The notes below the pieces were generated by a model. That model ran no database searches, was not told where the DNA came from, and worked only from the letters and a program-made list of their open reading frames with translations. From Verrucomicrobiia bacterium (GTDB taxonomy: Bacteria; Verrucomicrobiota; Verrucomicrobiia; Limisphaerales; DSYF01): DNA of 64,000 nucleotides. Below, piece by piece: positions 51,645 through 61,994 of this stretch. Positions within the stretch are counted from its first letter, which is position 1. Each line of letters begins with the position of its first letter. Made by a program: the position numbers and the translations under genes. Location of the stretch: positions 25,161 to 89,160 of the forward strand of contig DASTWL010000007.1 in NCBI GenBank assembly GCA_035765895.1, in the 5' to 3' direction.

Positions 51645-54600
51645 TCAGGGACGACCACCCTCGTCGATGTCGGTGGAGGTGCTGCGCACCCGGTGATATT
51701 CAACCGGCGCGACGTTATCAGGCAGCCGCGGCCCGGCATAGAGAATGGCCAGTTCAGCCAGCGCGGCGCTGGGGTCGGTTCCGTAACCGGAGCGCGCGGT
51801 TAACTTGAGCCATCGCGCCGTCTGCGTGCGGACAAACCGTATCGTCTGTGGATTCCACGTCGACGGCAGTTCACCTTCCTGGATTTCCCGCCACGTCTGG
51901 CCATCGTCACTCACCGCAAGGGCGTAACCCCGGATGTCCCCCTGATGGTCGCGATCGTTTTGACGGTTCATCAGCACCAGACCGTTCATGGCCACCGGGT
52001 GCGGAAATTGCACGGTCAGTGCGTGCGGATGGGGTTGCCCCCGATGGCCGCGGGCCGGCGCCCCCGTGAGCCAAAACGTGTTGGGATCGCCATCAATTGC
52101 GGCCGCCGCATCGCCGCCGTCGGCCGTGGCCCGGGCCCCGAGTTTGTGCATGATCCGGGTGTCGAACCACGCGTCTCGCAAATCCGCCGCCGGAATGCTG
52201 ACCCGCGGCGCGAACCGGTCACTGTGCGCATAGTCGAGCAACGAACGGCGCAACTGCCGCGCCACCGGATTGGGCGCATTCAAGTCGAAGGTGCAGACGA
52301 GCAGCCGGCCGGGACCGACGCGACCTTCATAGATCAGCCCCAGCTTCCAGTTGCGGTTCCAATCGTCGATGGCCGCAACGATGGGCTGGAGCGCGGCGGG
52401 AAATCGTCCGAGATTCATGGCGCGGGTCTTGATGAGTTCGGTCCACTGCCAGTCGCAATTCGCCGCGGTGGGAAATTCCGCCAGCGCCGCGTGATTGGTG
52501 TCGCACCAAAGCCCCAGCATGCGGCTCCAACCGGGCCCCATCAATCGATTCCAGAACACCGGCACGCGATCCAGCGGCGGACTGGACCAGTCCAAGTCGG
52601 CCAGCGCGGGTTGCAGGATCACTTTGCCCCCTTGTGCCAGCCGCGCTTCGGCGGCATCCCACGAATGCGTCAGCAGCACATCCGCCGGAACGTCCGTGGT
52701 CACGCCCGCCGGATACACCCAGAAGTTCCACGCATTCACGTGGTCGAGCCGCGCGGGTGAAACGTCCGACGCGATGCCGAGCACCAGTTGACAGGCTACG
52801 GGGGCGGGCAATCCGGCCAGCGCTACGGAGATGGGTTCTGCCAGACTCGTCCGGCCCACGTTGAGTGGCGGCGTCGCCAGGCGTCCATGACGAAGCGTGT
52901 GGCCCTGCGCGTCCCGGATTTGCCAGTCCACGGCATTCGTGAGACGCGACGCGCTGAAATTCGCCACCGTCACGCCCGCCTCCAACGTGTCAGCCGTGGA
53001 GAAGACACGTTGCTTCAAGCGCGCCAGCAGCACCACGGGACTGCAAAACTGCCGCCATTCGTCCGCGTTCACGTAACCCTTGCTCTCCCAAAATGGATCG
53101 AGCACGCCGACCAAGGCCGTCCCCTGCCCCAGATAATCGTGCAGGTCGAGCAATTGAAAACCCGCGAGCCCTGGCGTGCGCAGGTTGGCTTCGATCTCCT
53201 CCTTGTAACAGGCCAGTTGAAACCGGCCGGACGCCCACGCGAAGTCCGGGTCGCGGTCCAACAAGCCCTGCGACGCCATCGAATCGCGGAAAATTTCCAG
53301 ATTCCCCGGGCGCAGGTAGCCCGTGAACTTGGAAATCACCCGGTAATCGGGATAGGCGCACCATTGGCCGACTTCGTGTGCCACGATCGGCACAGTCACG
53401 CCGCGCGTGGCCGACGCATAATCGCGTCCAAACCAGCCGCGTTCGCCGCGGAGCAGGTTCTGGCCGATGCGATGCACCGCGAGATAATCCGCACCCGTCA
53501 CCGGCCCGGGTTCGTCAATCAGCGACCACCCGGTGTCGGGCGTGTAGAAATGCCGCGGATCCTCCGCCCGGAAATGCTCGACCCATTTGGGCAAAGCGTC
53601 TTTCCAGTGCCCTTTCGCTTCGTTGCTCGCGGACATCAGCACGAACGACGGATGATTCCCGTAAGCCTTGAGGATGCGCTCCGTCTCCGCGTAGAGCATG
53701 GCCTCCATCGGCGTGCCGGGGCCGATTTCGTTCCACATGCCCGGCTCGATTTGCAGGTAAATGCCCGCTTCATCCGCCGCCGTGAACGCGGCCTCGGGCG
53801 GACAAAACGAGTGAAAGCGGACGTGATTCAGGCCCCAGTCCTTGCAGGTGCGAAAAATCTTCAACCACGACGCCACGTCGCACGGCGGGTAACCCGTCAG
53901 CGGAAAGTCACCGCCAAAGTGGGTGCCGCGCAGGTGGGTTTCCTGCCCGTTGATGGTGAAGTTTTGGCCGACGGCTTTGAAATCGCGCAGTCCAAAGGCA
54001 ACGTGCTTTGTGCTCCGTGCTCCGTCCTGCGTCGTCAATGTAAGATCAAAGTTCTGCAGCTTGGCGGAAAACTCACTCCAAAGTCCCGCGCGCTCGGGCA
54101 ACGCCAGATTAACTCTGGCAACGCCGCCGGTTGCGTCCCACACAAGCGGAAGATTGGTCACGATCTGATGCTCAGCCACCGGCACCTGCCCGCGCATCAG
54201 GTGCCCGGCAACGCAACTGACGGACAAGTCGCCATGGCCTGACGTTCCTGTGCGGTTCCCAATCTGGAGGGTCGTGAGCGCCAACCCTTTTTTAACATCC
54301 GGAAACACCTGCACCTCCTCAAGCCACACCAGCGGCGTGCTGCGCAGTTCGATTCTTCCCACGATGCCGTTCCACGAACTGCCCAGCGAATCGCTCACGG
54401 AATGCGCGTCCGGCCGGTAGTTCAGCAGCATCCGATTGTCGCAGCGCACCGTCAGCCGGTGCCGGCCGGGCTTGATTTGTCCCGGCCCCGGACCCACGAC
54501 ACCGGCCTCAAACTCATGCGGCACGCACAGGGAATTGTTTGTGCCCAGCCATTGCGCGTCGAGCCACGCCCGGGTTTCCCAGTGCGCGCGTTCGAGGAAC

Positions 54601-55013
54601 AGCACCACGCGCCGTCCGTTCCAGTCCGGCGAAATCTCCACGTCGCGCTGATACCACGCCGCGCCGAGGTAATGCCGCGGCGGCTGCGCCAAAAACGGCA
54701 CCTTCACCTGTCCCGGCCGGAGGTCCGCCTGATAATCCGCGCGCTGCCACCAAAGCTGGTCGTAAAGGGAAAGGACCCAGGGCGTGTTGGTCGTGATGAG
54801 GTCGCCGAAGCCCTGCGCCTGCAGCACGCCCGGCAGTTGGATGCGATCCGGCAGGTCACGTGTGAACCAGGCTTCCCGGACACCAACGTCGCGCAGGTCC
54901 AGGGCAAAACGCCATTCGCCCGCGAGCGGCAGGTTCTCTCCCGCGGCCAGCGCAATCCGGAACAGCAATAAGCACGCGGTCACCAACAGACTGGTCTGAT
55001 TCCAGAGTTTCAT
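51645..55013 (-). CDS. glycoside hydrolase family 2-like enzyme with C-terminal discoidin (F5/8C) domain
   Basis: A 1122-residue exported enzyme (signal LLVTACLLLFRIALAAG). N-terminal jelly roll: LPLAGEWRFALD and GAAWYQRDVEIS. The TIM barrel has LNHVRFHSFCPPEAAF, the acid/base Glu in LMSASNEAKGHW and the nucleophile Glu candidate in IVAHEVGQWCAYP. The last ~150 residues form an F5/8C-like sugar-binding domain (LVLMNRQNDRDHQGDIRGYA). A beta-galactosidase or beta-glucuronidase acting on rhamnogalacturonan side chains is likely. Its start overlaps the GH78 stop by 4 bases. Confidence 0.87.
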   Translation of the reverse strand: MKLWNQTSLLVTACLLLFRIALAAGENLPLAGEWRFALDLRDVGVREAWFTRDLPDRIQLPGVLQAQGFGDLITTNTPWVLSLYDQLWWQRADYQADLRPGQVKVPFLAQPPRHYLGAAWYQRDVEISPDWNGRRVVLFLERAHWETRAWLDAQWLGTNNSLCVPHEFEAGVVGPGPGQIKPGRHRLTVRCDNRMLLNYRPDAHSVSDSLGSSWNGIVGRIELRSTPLVWLEEVQVFPDVKKGLALTTLQIGNRTGTSGHGDLSVSCVAGHLMRGQVPVAEHQIVTNLPLVWDATGGVARVNLALPERAGLWSEFSAKLQNFDLTLTTQDGARSTKHVAFGLRDFKAVGQNFTINGQETHLRGTHFGGDFPLTGYPPCDVASWLKIFRTCKDWGLNHVRFHSFCPPEAAFTAADEAGIYLQIEPGMWNEIGPGTPMEAMLYAETERILKAYGNHPSFVLMSASNEAKGHWKDALPKWVEHFRAEDPRHFYTPDTGWSLIDEPGPVTGADYLAVHRIGQNLLRGERGWFGRDYASATRGVTVPIVAHEVGQWCAYPDYRVISKFTGYLRPGNLEIFRDSMASQGLLDRDPDFAWASGRFQLACYKEEIEANLRTPGLAGFQLLDLHDYLGQGTALVGVLDPFWESKGYVNADEWRQFCSPVVLLARLKQRVFSTADTLEAGVTVANFSASRLTNAVDWQIRDAQGHTLRHGRLATPPLNVGRTSLAEPISVALAGLPAPVACQLVLGIASDVSPARLDHVNAWNFWVYPAGVTTDVPADVLLTHSWDAAEARLAQGGKVILQPALADLDWSSPPLDRVPVFWNRLMGPGWSRMLGLWCDTNHAALAEFPTAANCDWQWTELIKTRAMNLGRFPAALQPIVAAIDDWNRNWKLGLIYEGRVGPGRLLVCTFDLNAPNPVARQLRRSLLDYAHSDRFAPRVSIPAADLRDAWFDTRIMHKLGARATADGGDAAAAIDGDPNTFWLTGAPARGHRGQPHPHALTVQFPHPVAMNGLVLMNRQNDRDHQGDIRGYALAVSDDGQTWREIQEGELPSTWNPQTIRFVRTQTARWLKLTARSGYGTDPSAALAELAILYAGPRLPDNVAPVEYHRVRSTSTDIDEGGRP

Positions 55014-57796
55014 TGTCGCCCGGGCGGCTGCCAATCTGAAGTGAACCGGTATTCTCCGGAACCGATGTGCAGCACGGCACGGTCGCCTTCCGAGCGCAGG
55101 AACTTCACGCCCGGACGGCCGGACGCCAGAAACCCGCCCTCCCGGACGCTGCCCGCATCGGTGGCCGGCACATAAACCGTGGCCGTGGCATTCGCCGGAA
55201 TGACGACATCCAGGGCGAACTGGCGGCCTGTGCGCTTCCAGGCGCAGGCGACCGGACCCCGAACGGAATCATAACTGGCCTTGGCCCACGTGACATTGCC
55301 GACCGGCTGCGGTCGAATGATGATCCGTTTGAAGCCCGGACCATCCGGATCGGGCGCAATGCCCGCGAGGTCGCCGTAAAACCATTCCATGATCTGCCCG
55401 AGCATGAAATGATTTTGCGAGGAGGACGGGCGCGCGTCCCATGCCTCGGTCAGGCTCGTGGCCCCCTTTTTGAGTTGATAACCGTAGCCCGGTTTGTCCG
55501 TCTGATTGTTCATCGCGAAGATGAGGTCGGACCGGCCGCCGTCGGCCAGCGCGCGAAGCAGATACCGGTAGCCCACATCACCGGCGGTGATGGCGTCGCC
55601 GCGGGATTGCACGTCGCGCACGAGCGCCGCCAGGACGGCCGCACGATTTTCCGGCTCACACAGGTTCATCACCAACGGAATGGCATTCGCGCATTGGGAG
55701 CCCGTTGCATAACTCCGCTGCGCGCGGTTGTAGAACTTGGCATTGAAAGCGGCGCGGATTTCGTCGGCCTGATCGGCAAACTGTTTGGCCTCCTCCGCCC
55801 GACCGAGCAGTTGTGCGGTCTGCGACAGAATCCACGTGTCGTAAAAGTAAAAGGCGGTGGCCGTGAGACTGCGCGGCGTGAGCTGGGAAAAGCCCGGCGG
55901 CTTCGGACCCAGGTCATACCAGTCGCCCAGCCCAAAATCCAAAATGTTGAAGCTCGCCTTGCGGTTGAGATAGGCGACGTAACGCTTCATGGCGTCGTAG
56001 TGACGCCGCAGCAGTGCGGTGTCGCCGGCGAATTGATACTGCTGCCACGGCACCAGCACGATGGCGCTGCCCCACTCCGGCGAATTGCGAAACGCGTTGG
56101 CATCGTCGTCCGGGCCCTTGCCGAAAACGACGTATTCCGGCGCGATGCTGGGCACCATGCCGTTTGGGAGCTGCGAATCCTGCATGTCATTCATGCCCTT
56201 GGCGAACAACTGGGCAAGGTCGAATTCGTAGCGCAACGCGAGTCCGTTCAGATGATACTGCTCAAGCCAGCCCAGGCGTTCGCGGTGCGGACAATCGGTG
56301 AGCACGCTGACCATGTTTGCCCGTTGCGCCCAGCGGATGAGCGTGTGAATGCGGTTGAACAGCCCGTTGGCACAGGAAAATTCGCCCACCGGCCGGGAAC
56401 TGGAGTGCACTACGACACCGGCCAGCCCCACGACTCGCGGCCGCTCGCCGCCCGGCGCCGCCGGGAGTCGTTCGACCTGCAAATAGCGGCAGCCCTGGTA
56501 AAAGAACTGCGGGAACCACGATTCCTCCGCCCCGCCCGCGAGGGTGTATTGCCAATACGCCTCTCCGCCACCGGCTGACCGGCGATCCACGGAACCATCG
56601 GGTTTGAGCAGTTCCGCCGGGGTGATGCGCACGCTGGAACCCGCCGGACCTTGGACCGTCAGCCGCGGCATGATGGGAGCGTTTTGCCCCAAATCATAAA
56701 CGGCCACGCCGTTCGTCAGCTCCTTTTCGCTGACCGGTCGGAGCGTTTCCATCGCCCGCAATGGCGGGGCTGCACACGAGAGGCCACGCAACATTCCACC
56801 AGGGCCGGTGGTTTCAACGGCGCGTTCCCATTGGGCATCATCAAACCCGGGCGTGTTCCAACCGGCCGGCTGGCGTCGTGCATCGAAATCTTCGCCACCG
56901 TAAATGGACGTGAACGTAAGCGGGCCGGGGTTCACACGCCATTGCGCATCGGTGCCGAACGTTTGCACGGAGCCGTCGGCGTATTCGAGCCGAACCTGCG
57001 CGATCACTTTCAACGGGCCGAACGAACCTTTGAACTTGGTGTAGCGCCCGCCGCCCAGCACGCGATACATGCCGTCGCCCAACGTCATGCCGACGGCATT
57101 CGTGCCGGGCCGCAGCAGGTCCGTGACGTCGCGGGTGTCGTAGAGGCAGGTGCGGTCGTATTTGGTCCAGCCCGGTGCGAGGAGATCATCGCCGGCCTTC
57201 CGGCCGTTGAGTGACAGTTCGTATTGGCCGAGGCCGCAGAGGTGAACCAGCGCCCGCTTGAGCCCGGGTTTCACAGTGAATTCACGCCGCACAAGCAGGC
57301 CCGACAGATTCGTATTCGCCGCGCCAATCCATTGCGCCTGCCAGTCCGCCGCCGACAACACGCCCATCGTCCAGGTGGCGGGTTCGCTCCACGCCGAGCC
57401 CTGGTCGTCGCCGTCCCACACGCGCACCTTCCAGAACGCCGGCTGGGACGATTTCAACGCCCGGCCTTGATACGGGATGAACAAGGTGTCGGACGACGCC
57501 ACTTTGCCGCTGTCCCACAGGTCGCCCTTGTCCCGCGCCAGTTCGCCCAGCGACGAGGCGACGAGGATTTCGTAGGCGCCCTGCCGCTGGTCCCGCTCGG
57601 AACTGGCCACCTGCCACGACAACCGTGGCTGCACCACGTCCACCCCGAGTGGGTGGGTGCTGTATTCGCATTGCAAAGCCGTGGGCAAAACCGCGCCGAA
57701 CGCGGCTCTCCACGAAAGAACCAGCCCGAGGGCAACGATGGCGAGGCGCGCCGACCTTCGCACAGTCGGACGCAGACAAAGCAGTGAATCAGTCAT
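55010..57796 (-). CDS. alpha-L-rhamnosidase (GH78)
   Basis: A 928-residue exported enzyme (signal IVALGLVLSWRAAFG). Order: a fibronectin-like domain (YSTHPLGVDVVQPRLSWQ), the alpha_L_rhamnos N domain (GLGQYELSLNGRKAGDDLLAPGW split here at the usual motif), a beta domain, then the (alpha/alpha)6 barrel. The catalytic-acid region is TDCPHRERLGWLEQYH. ATSLTEAWDARPSSSQNHFMLG closes the active site. It releases terminal rhamnose from rhamnogalacturonan oligosaccharides. It has 4-base overlaps with both neighbours. Confidence 0.92.
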   Translation of the reverse strand: MTDSLLCLRPTVRRSARLAIVALGLVLSWRAAFGAVLPTALQCEYSTHPLGVDVVQPRLSWQVASSERDQRQGAYEILVASSLGELARDKGDLWDSGKVASSDTLFIPYQGRALKSSQPAFWKVRVWDGDDQGSAWSEPATWTMGVLSAADWQAQWIGAANTNLSGLLVRREFTVKPGLKRALVHLCGLGQYELSLNGRKAGDDLLAPGWTKYDRTCLYDTRDVTDLLRPGTNAVGMTLGDGMYRVLGGGRYTKFKGSFGPLKVIAQVRLEYADGSVQTFGTDAQWRVNPGPLTFTSIYGGEDFDARRQPAGWNTPGFDDAQWERAVETTGPGGMLRGLSCAAPPLRAMETLRPVSEKELTNGVAVYDLGQNAPIMPRLTVQGPAGSSVRITPAELLKPDGSVDRRSAGGGEAYWQYTLAGGAEESWFPQFFYQGCRYLQVERLPAAPGGERPRVVGLAGVVVHSSSRPVGEFSCANGLFNRIHTLIRWAQRANMVSVLTDCPHRERLGWLEQYHLNGLALRYEFDLAQLFAKGMNDMQDSQLPNGMVPSIAPEYVVFGKGPDDDANAFRNSPEWGSAIVLVPWQQYQFAGDTALLRRHYDAMKRYVAYLNRKASFNILDFGLGDWYDLGPKPPGFSQLTPRSLTATAFYFYDTWILSQTAQLLGRAEEAKQFADQADEIRAAFNAKFYNRAQRSYATGSQCANAIPLVMNLCEPENRAAVLAALVRDVQSRGDAITAGDVGYRYLLRALADGGRSDLIFAMNNQTDKPGYGYQLKKGATSLTEAWDARPSSSQNHFMLGQIMEWFYGDLAGIAPDPDGPGFKRIIIRPQPVGNVTWAKASYDSVRGPVACAWKRTGRQFALDVVIPANATATVYVPATDAGSVREGGFLASGRPGVKFLRSEGDRAVLHIGSGEYRFTSDWQPPGRQ

Positions 57797-59874
57797 GGCT
57801 GGAGTTCCAACCGCACGCAATCATACAGCACACCTTGTGACCACGTGTTTCCGCGCGACCGGAGTTGGATGAGGTTTTCGCCAGACTTGAGCAGCGCGGC
57901 GTCGAAGGCAATGGGTTTTTCAATCCAAAAGGCGCGAATTCCATCGCGCTGCATCGTGCTCGTGGAAGGCAGCGGACCGGTGGCGCCGGCGGCTTGGCCG
58001 TTGACCAGCACTTCGACGTCGCACCCCTGGTGCGTGCCGCAGAACGCCAGCCGCAACGTGGCCCGGCCCGCCGGCGCGTTCGTCAGGTTGAAGCGGATGG
58101 ACCACACGGAACTTTGCACGCCGTCGCGCGGATCCCGGCGTCGGGCTTCTGCGTCCGCCGCCTCGTCCTCCTCGCTTTCAACCGGTATGTCGGTCCGGTG
58201 CATGATGCGTGGCGGCTGGACGTAATTCCAATCCGTGCGCCAGTTGTTTTTTCCGATGACGAAGTTCACGTCGTGCGGAAACTCGTCCACGTATTTGAAG
58301 TAAAGGCCCCAGTGCCAGTAATCGTCGCCGTGGCGAAATTCGCGCGCCGTGCGGTCGGGCACGCCGATTTGCCAGACCGTGCGACCGTAGCGCACCGGCT
58401 GCCAGGTTTGCCGGCCCAAGGCGGTGGTGATGCCCGCATTCACGGCCACATTCGTCAGCGAGAATTCGCCGATCACCCCATCTGCAATGGCGCGCAGCCA
58501 GTAGTTGCCCGGGCGCACGTTGGGAATGACAAACCGACCGGCAGCATCCGCCCGCACCCAAAATTGGTAGTGCTTCGCGTCACGTTGCCAGTCCTGCAAT
58601 GCAGGAAAACCGTTCCTGCCCAACGCACCCCGCGCAAGTGCGTTCGTGGCGCCCGTGCGGAAGAAACGGTTGGTTCCGCCGCGCCAGCTGCCGCCAAATC
58701 CGCTGAACGACGGTGCAAAATCTGGCGCGGTCACTCCCACCCACACGTTGCTCATCGTTGCCGCCGCATCGTAGGGATCATGGAGGACGAGTTGACCGCT
58801 CACCGCACCGCGATCCCAGGCCCGCGGATAGTTTGAATCCACCAGCCAGCCGTAGGGCCAGCGCGCGGCTTCGGCGCGGGCGCGGACCAGCGCCTTCTGC
58901 CACAGAACCCGCTGGGTGGCGTCCACGGACGCGCCCGGTTGGGCGGCATTGCAATAGATGAGAAACGGGCCAATGAACTTGCTCCACGACTCGTCGCGCG
59001 CAACCGAAAAGGCCGTGCCGCCGTAATGACTTCCCAGCCACATGTTCAGCAACGTGGGCGTGCCGCCCGGATTCACGTCGAGATGCCCGGTCAACTCCGC
59101 CTTCGTCGGACCGCCGCCGAGGTATTCCAAGCTGGGATTGATGATCCACAATCCAATGTTGTGCCGCGTGCTGGACCAGCCATAGGCCGGCGTTTCACTG
59201 AAGACGGCGGAATAATCGTATTTGTGTTCAACCTCGCCCTTGTGCACGCCCGTCGTCATGAGCCGGGCTTCCTTGAGATTGGTAGGCGCGCCCTGGTCCC
59301 AATCCGCCCCGCTTGGCATGAGCCGGCGACGGTTTTCGTCCACGGTCAAGAAGTCGAAAATGGCGGGATTCAACTTCAAACAATAGCGCGCCTCGCCGAC
59401 GCTGAACGGCGGATAGCCCGCGCGATGTGTCCATTCACAATAGGTGAAGATGCCCGCTTCGCCCTGAATCAGGGCGTAACGAATGTCGATATCCAGCGGC
59501 GCGTCGGGCGCCCCCGCCACGTTGGCCGTCCGGCAGGATACTTCCGCCAACGTGCCGCCGTTGGTGGCGGGATTCACCCGCACCACCGCGGCATGTTCAC
59601 CGCTCGGACGGGTTCGGCCCACGGAAGACCAGTAACCACCCATCGAGCCACGGCCGGACGCCATGAGTTCCAATCCTTGATAACGCAGCGACACCAGGTC
59701 GCCGCTGGCCTTTTCGATCCTCGCCGTCACCAGTCCGTTGGCCAGCGTGAAATATCGGGCGTCCTCCTTCAAGGTCACCGAATCGGCAGCAGCCGCATTC
59801 ACCCAAAACCAGACGAGCGCAAGCAGCAGCGCGCCCCTGCGGCCGCACCGGAAGTGGGACAGGAACAACCTCAT
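57793..59874 (-). CDS. rhamnogalacturonan lyase (PL4)
   Basis: A 693-residue secreted lyase (signal LLLALVWFWVNAAAA). The catalytic beta-sandwich domain includes TTGVHKGEVEHKYDYS, with the lysines expected for beta-elimination, and the later PSLEYLGGGPTKAEL. Then comes a carboxypeptidase-regulatory-like domain (VRPGNYWLRAIADGVIGEF), and a C-terminal carbohydrate-binding domain (VWQIGVPDRTAREFRHGDDY; LRLAFCGTHQGCDVEVLVNG). This three-domain order is that of PL4 rhamnogalacturonan lyases, which cut the backbone between rhamnose and galacturonate. Start and stop overlap neighbours by 4 bases. Confidence 0.92.
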   Translation of the reverse strand: MRLFLSHFRCGRRGALLLALVWFWVNAAAADSVTLKEDARYFTLANGLVTARIEKASGDLVSLRYQGLELMASGRGSMGGYWSSVGRTRPSGEHAAVVRVNPATNGGTLAEVSCRTANVAGAPDAPLDIDIRYALIQGEAGIFTYCEWTHRAGYPPFSVGEARYCLKLNPAIFDFLTVDENRRRLMPSGADWDQGAPTNLKEARLMTTGVHKGEVEHKYDYSAVFSETPAYGWSSTRHNIGLWIINPSLEYLGGGPTKAELTGHLDVNPGGTPTLLNMWLGSHYGGTAFSVARDESWSKFIGPFLIYCNAAQPGASVDATQRVLWQKALVRARAEAARWPYGWLVDSNYPRAWDRGAVSGQLVLHDPYDAAATMSNVWVGVTAPDFAPSFSGFGGSWRGGTNRFFRTGATNALARGALGRNGFPALQDWQRDAKHYQFWVRADAAGRFVIPNVRPGNYWLRAIADGVIGEFSLTNVAVNAGITTALGRQTWQPVRYGRTVWQIGVPDRTAREFRHGDDYWHWGLYFKYVDEFPHDVNFVIGKNNWRTDWNYVQPPRIMHRTDIPVESEEDEAADAEARRRDPRDGVQSSVWSIRFNLTNAPAGRATLRLAFCGTHQGCDVEVLVNGQAAGATGPLPSTSTMQRDGIRAFWIEKPIAFDAALLKSGENLIQLRSRGNTWSQGVLYDCVRLELQP

Positions 59875-61982
59875 CGCGCTGCGACGTGTTGCTTTTCAAA
59901 CCACGCCTGCGCCTGTGCCGCGAGCGCTTTCAGGTCCGGCCGTTGCGCGGCCGCTTGCAAGGCGTCGATCCATTCCTGGTTCAGGTCTCCCAAATCCAGC
60001 GACGCATCGGCCCGGACAAAAATGGGGATGCGCGGCAGTTCGGCTGGCACGGTGATGGTTTGTCCGCCCCGGTAGGTTTTTTCCAGGTTCCACGCATCCT
60101 TCCAGTCGCTGCCCGCCGGCAGATAGACCTGTTGCGTTTTTTGTCCTTTGGCCCAGATCGGTGACACGAGCACGTCGCGGCCGTAGAGATACGTCCACCA
60201 GTTGTCCCACGCCGCGGGCGCCTGCGGATCGGCCAGAAACAAGGGCCGCACAATCGGCAGACCCGTGTGGGCCGCGGCTTCGGCCTCCTGATGACTGTAA
60301 TCGGCGAGCCGGTCGTGCAGCCGCGCGTAAAACCGCCAGGTGGCAATCAGGTTGGTCGAATAACTCGGCTCCGTCGGCATGTCCCAGAACGCCAGATTCT
60401 TCGTCGGCCCCACTTCCATGATCGGTGTGAAGCAACTGAACGCGAGCCAGCGGGAGCAAAGTTCCTGGTCCATCGTCGCCCGGCTGTAACCGCACGTGTC
60501 CGAGCCCCATGTGGGATACCCCATCACGGCGGCGCGTTGCACCGCAATGATGGAGGCGCGCAAACCTTCCGGCACGCCCCCGATGTCGCCGCCCCAGAAC
60601 ACGCCGTAGGGCGAACTGCCCGTATAGGCGGCGCGCGGCAGGCAAACAAAGTCGTCGCCGCGATATTGCTTCGCCACGTCGTAAGTCGCCTTCAGATACA
60701 TGAGGGGGTAATCATTGCGCTGCTCCCGCAACGAACGACCGTCGTGGATGCGAAATGGCCCGTCATCGGGGATGCCTTCCTCGCCGCGGTCGAGCTTGAA
60801 ACCGGCCACGCCCAGCTTCAGCAACTTCGCCACGCCGTCCTGCCAGTATTGGCGCGCGGCCGGATTGGAAAAATCGGCCAGCGGATAGTTGTTCCGCTGC
60901 GGCTCCTGCCCGGGCAACGTGTAGCCGCGGGCCAGGGCGTTGGTTTCCATCTCGCCTTGAAAGAACGGCCCGATCCACAGCACCATTTTCGCGCCCAAGT
61001 CGTCCAGCCATTTCACCGACGCCGCGAAGTTCGGCAGCCGGTGCTCGTCAATTTCAAAATCGTCGTAGCCGAGGCGGCCCGGTCCCCACGGACGGTCAAT
61101 CCAGTAAACGCCGCACGGAATGCCGTAGGCTTTCATCAACAGCACGTCCTCCATCATCTCGGTGTTGAAGGGTCCGTTGGCCGGCGTGCCGTCGTAAAAC
61201 GTGGCTCGCTGGTGGTGTTCATCGCGCCACCGCCACGGCTTGAAGGCCCATTTGGGCGGCACCAAGGGAGGTCCGGCTTCCAGCGCGTGCGCCTGGACAA
61301 TCGCGGCGGGCCGGCCGGCCGTGTAGAGCTTGAAATCGAGCGCAGGCCCCTCGAACCGCACCTTCACGCGGTGCGGGTCGGCGGCGCAAAAATCATAATG
61401 CCCGGGCCAGAGCGTTTTCACGAACAGGCCATAGCCGCGCGACGACACATAAAACGGCGCGTAAACGGACGTGGTCGGTTTCAGAATCATGTCCACTTGC
61501 TGCCCCCGCAAATTCATGGCCGCCTGGATGCCGGGTGCCCACGATTCCTGTTGGGCGCCGTCCACGACGCGCTCCATCAAACCGGTGAAGTATTCATTCG
61601 CACCAGCGTCGAGGGCAAATCCCCAACCTTTGATGTCCGCGGCCGGCGTGGCACTGAGGGACACGTTGAAGCTTTCGCCCTGGCTCGTGATTTTGACCTG
61701 CACCAGGCGTCCGGCGGCATCGTGGATCGCTCCCTGCGCCGAACTGCCGGGATGCACTCCGGCAAACACCAGTCCCCGCACCGGCACGCGGCCCGTCGAG
61801 GTTTCGTAGTAAATGCCGTCGAGCTTCAAGGTGCCGCCCGCCACGCCCCGGCCGCTGCCCAGATGGCTGGATTCGAAGATCGCCGTGGCTTCGCCCATCG
61901 TGTGCAGTTGATGACTCCGGCACCCCACCATGGCGAGGCCCGCCCATTCCAGCACCAGTCCAATTACAAATGCCCTTTTCAT
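59871..61982 (-). CDS. glycoside hydrolase family 31 enzyme, lipoprotein
   Basis: A 703-residue enzyme with a lipobox (GLAMVGC), so it is probably membrane-anchored. The GH31 barrel shows WIDRPWGPGRLGYDDFEID, the nucleophile Asp in VAGFKLDRGEEGIPD, the acid/base Asp in FWGGDIGGVPEGLR, and GSDTCGYS. Family members are alpha-glucosidases, alpha-xylosidases or alpha-galactosidases; the specificity here is unknown. In context an alpha-linked decoration of pectin side chains is plausible. It overlaps the PL4 gene by 4 bases. Confidence 0.9.
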   Translation of the reverse strand: MKRAFVIGLVLEWAGLAMVGCRSHQLHTMGEATAIFESSHLGSGRGVAGGTLKLDGIYYETSTGRVPVRGLVFAGVHPGSSAQGAIHDAAGRLVQVKITSQGESFNVSLSATPAADIKGWGFALDAGANEYFTGLMERVVDGAQQESWAPGIQAAMNLRGQQVDMILKPTTSVYAPFYVSSRGYGLFVKTLWPGHYDFCAADPHRVKVRFEGPALDFKLYTAGRPAAIVQAHALEAGPPLVPPKWAFKPWRWRDEHHQRATFYDGTPANGPFNTEMMEDVLLMKAYGIPCGVYWIDRPWGPGRLGYDDFEIDEHRLPNFAASVKWLDDLGAKMVLWIGPFFQGEMETNALARGYTLPGQEPQRNNYPLADFSNPAARQYWQDGVAKLLKLGVAGFKLDRGEEGIPDDGPFRIHDGRSLREQRNDYPLMYLKATYDVAKQYRGDDFVCLPRAAYTGSSPYGVFWGGDIGGVPEGLRASIIAVQRAAVMGYPTWGSDTCGYSRATMDQELCSRWLAFSCFTPIMEVGPTKNLAFWDMPTEPSYSTNLIATWRFYARLHDRLADYSHQEAEAAAHTGLPIVRPLFLADPQAPAAWDNWWTYLYGRDVLVSPIWAKGQKTQQVYLPAGSDWKDAWNLEKTYRGGQTITVPAELPRIPIFVRADASLDLGDLNQEWIDALQAAAQRPDLKALAAQAQAWFEKQHVAAR

Positions 61983-61994
61983 CTCAAGCTTGCT

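Noticed and set aside
52788..54242. 484-codon plus-strand frame
   Set aside because: Antisense to the GH2 catalytic domain; no supporting features.
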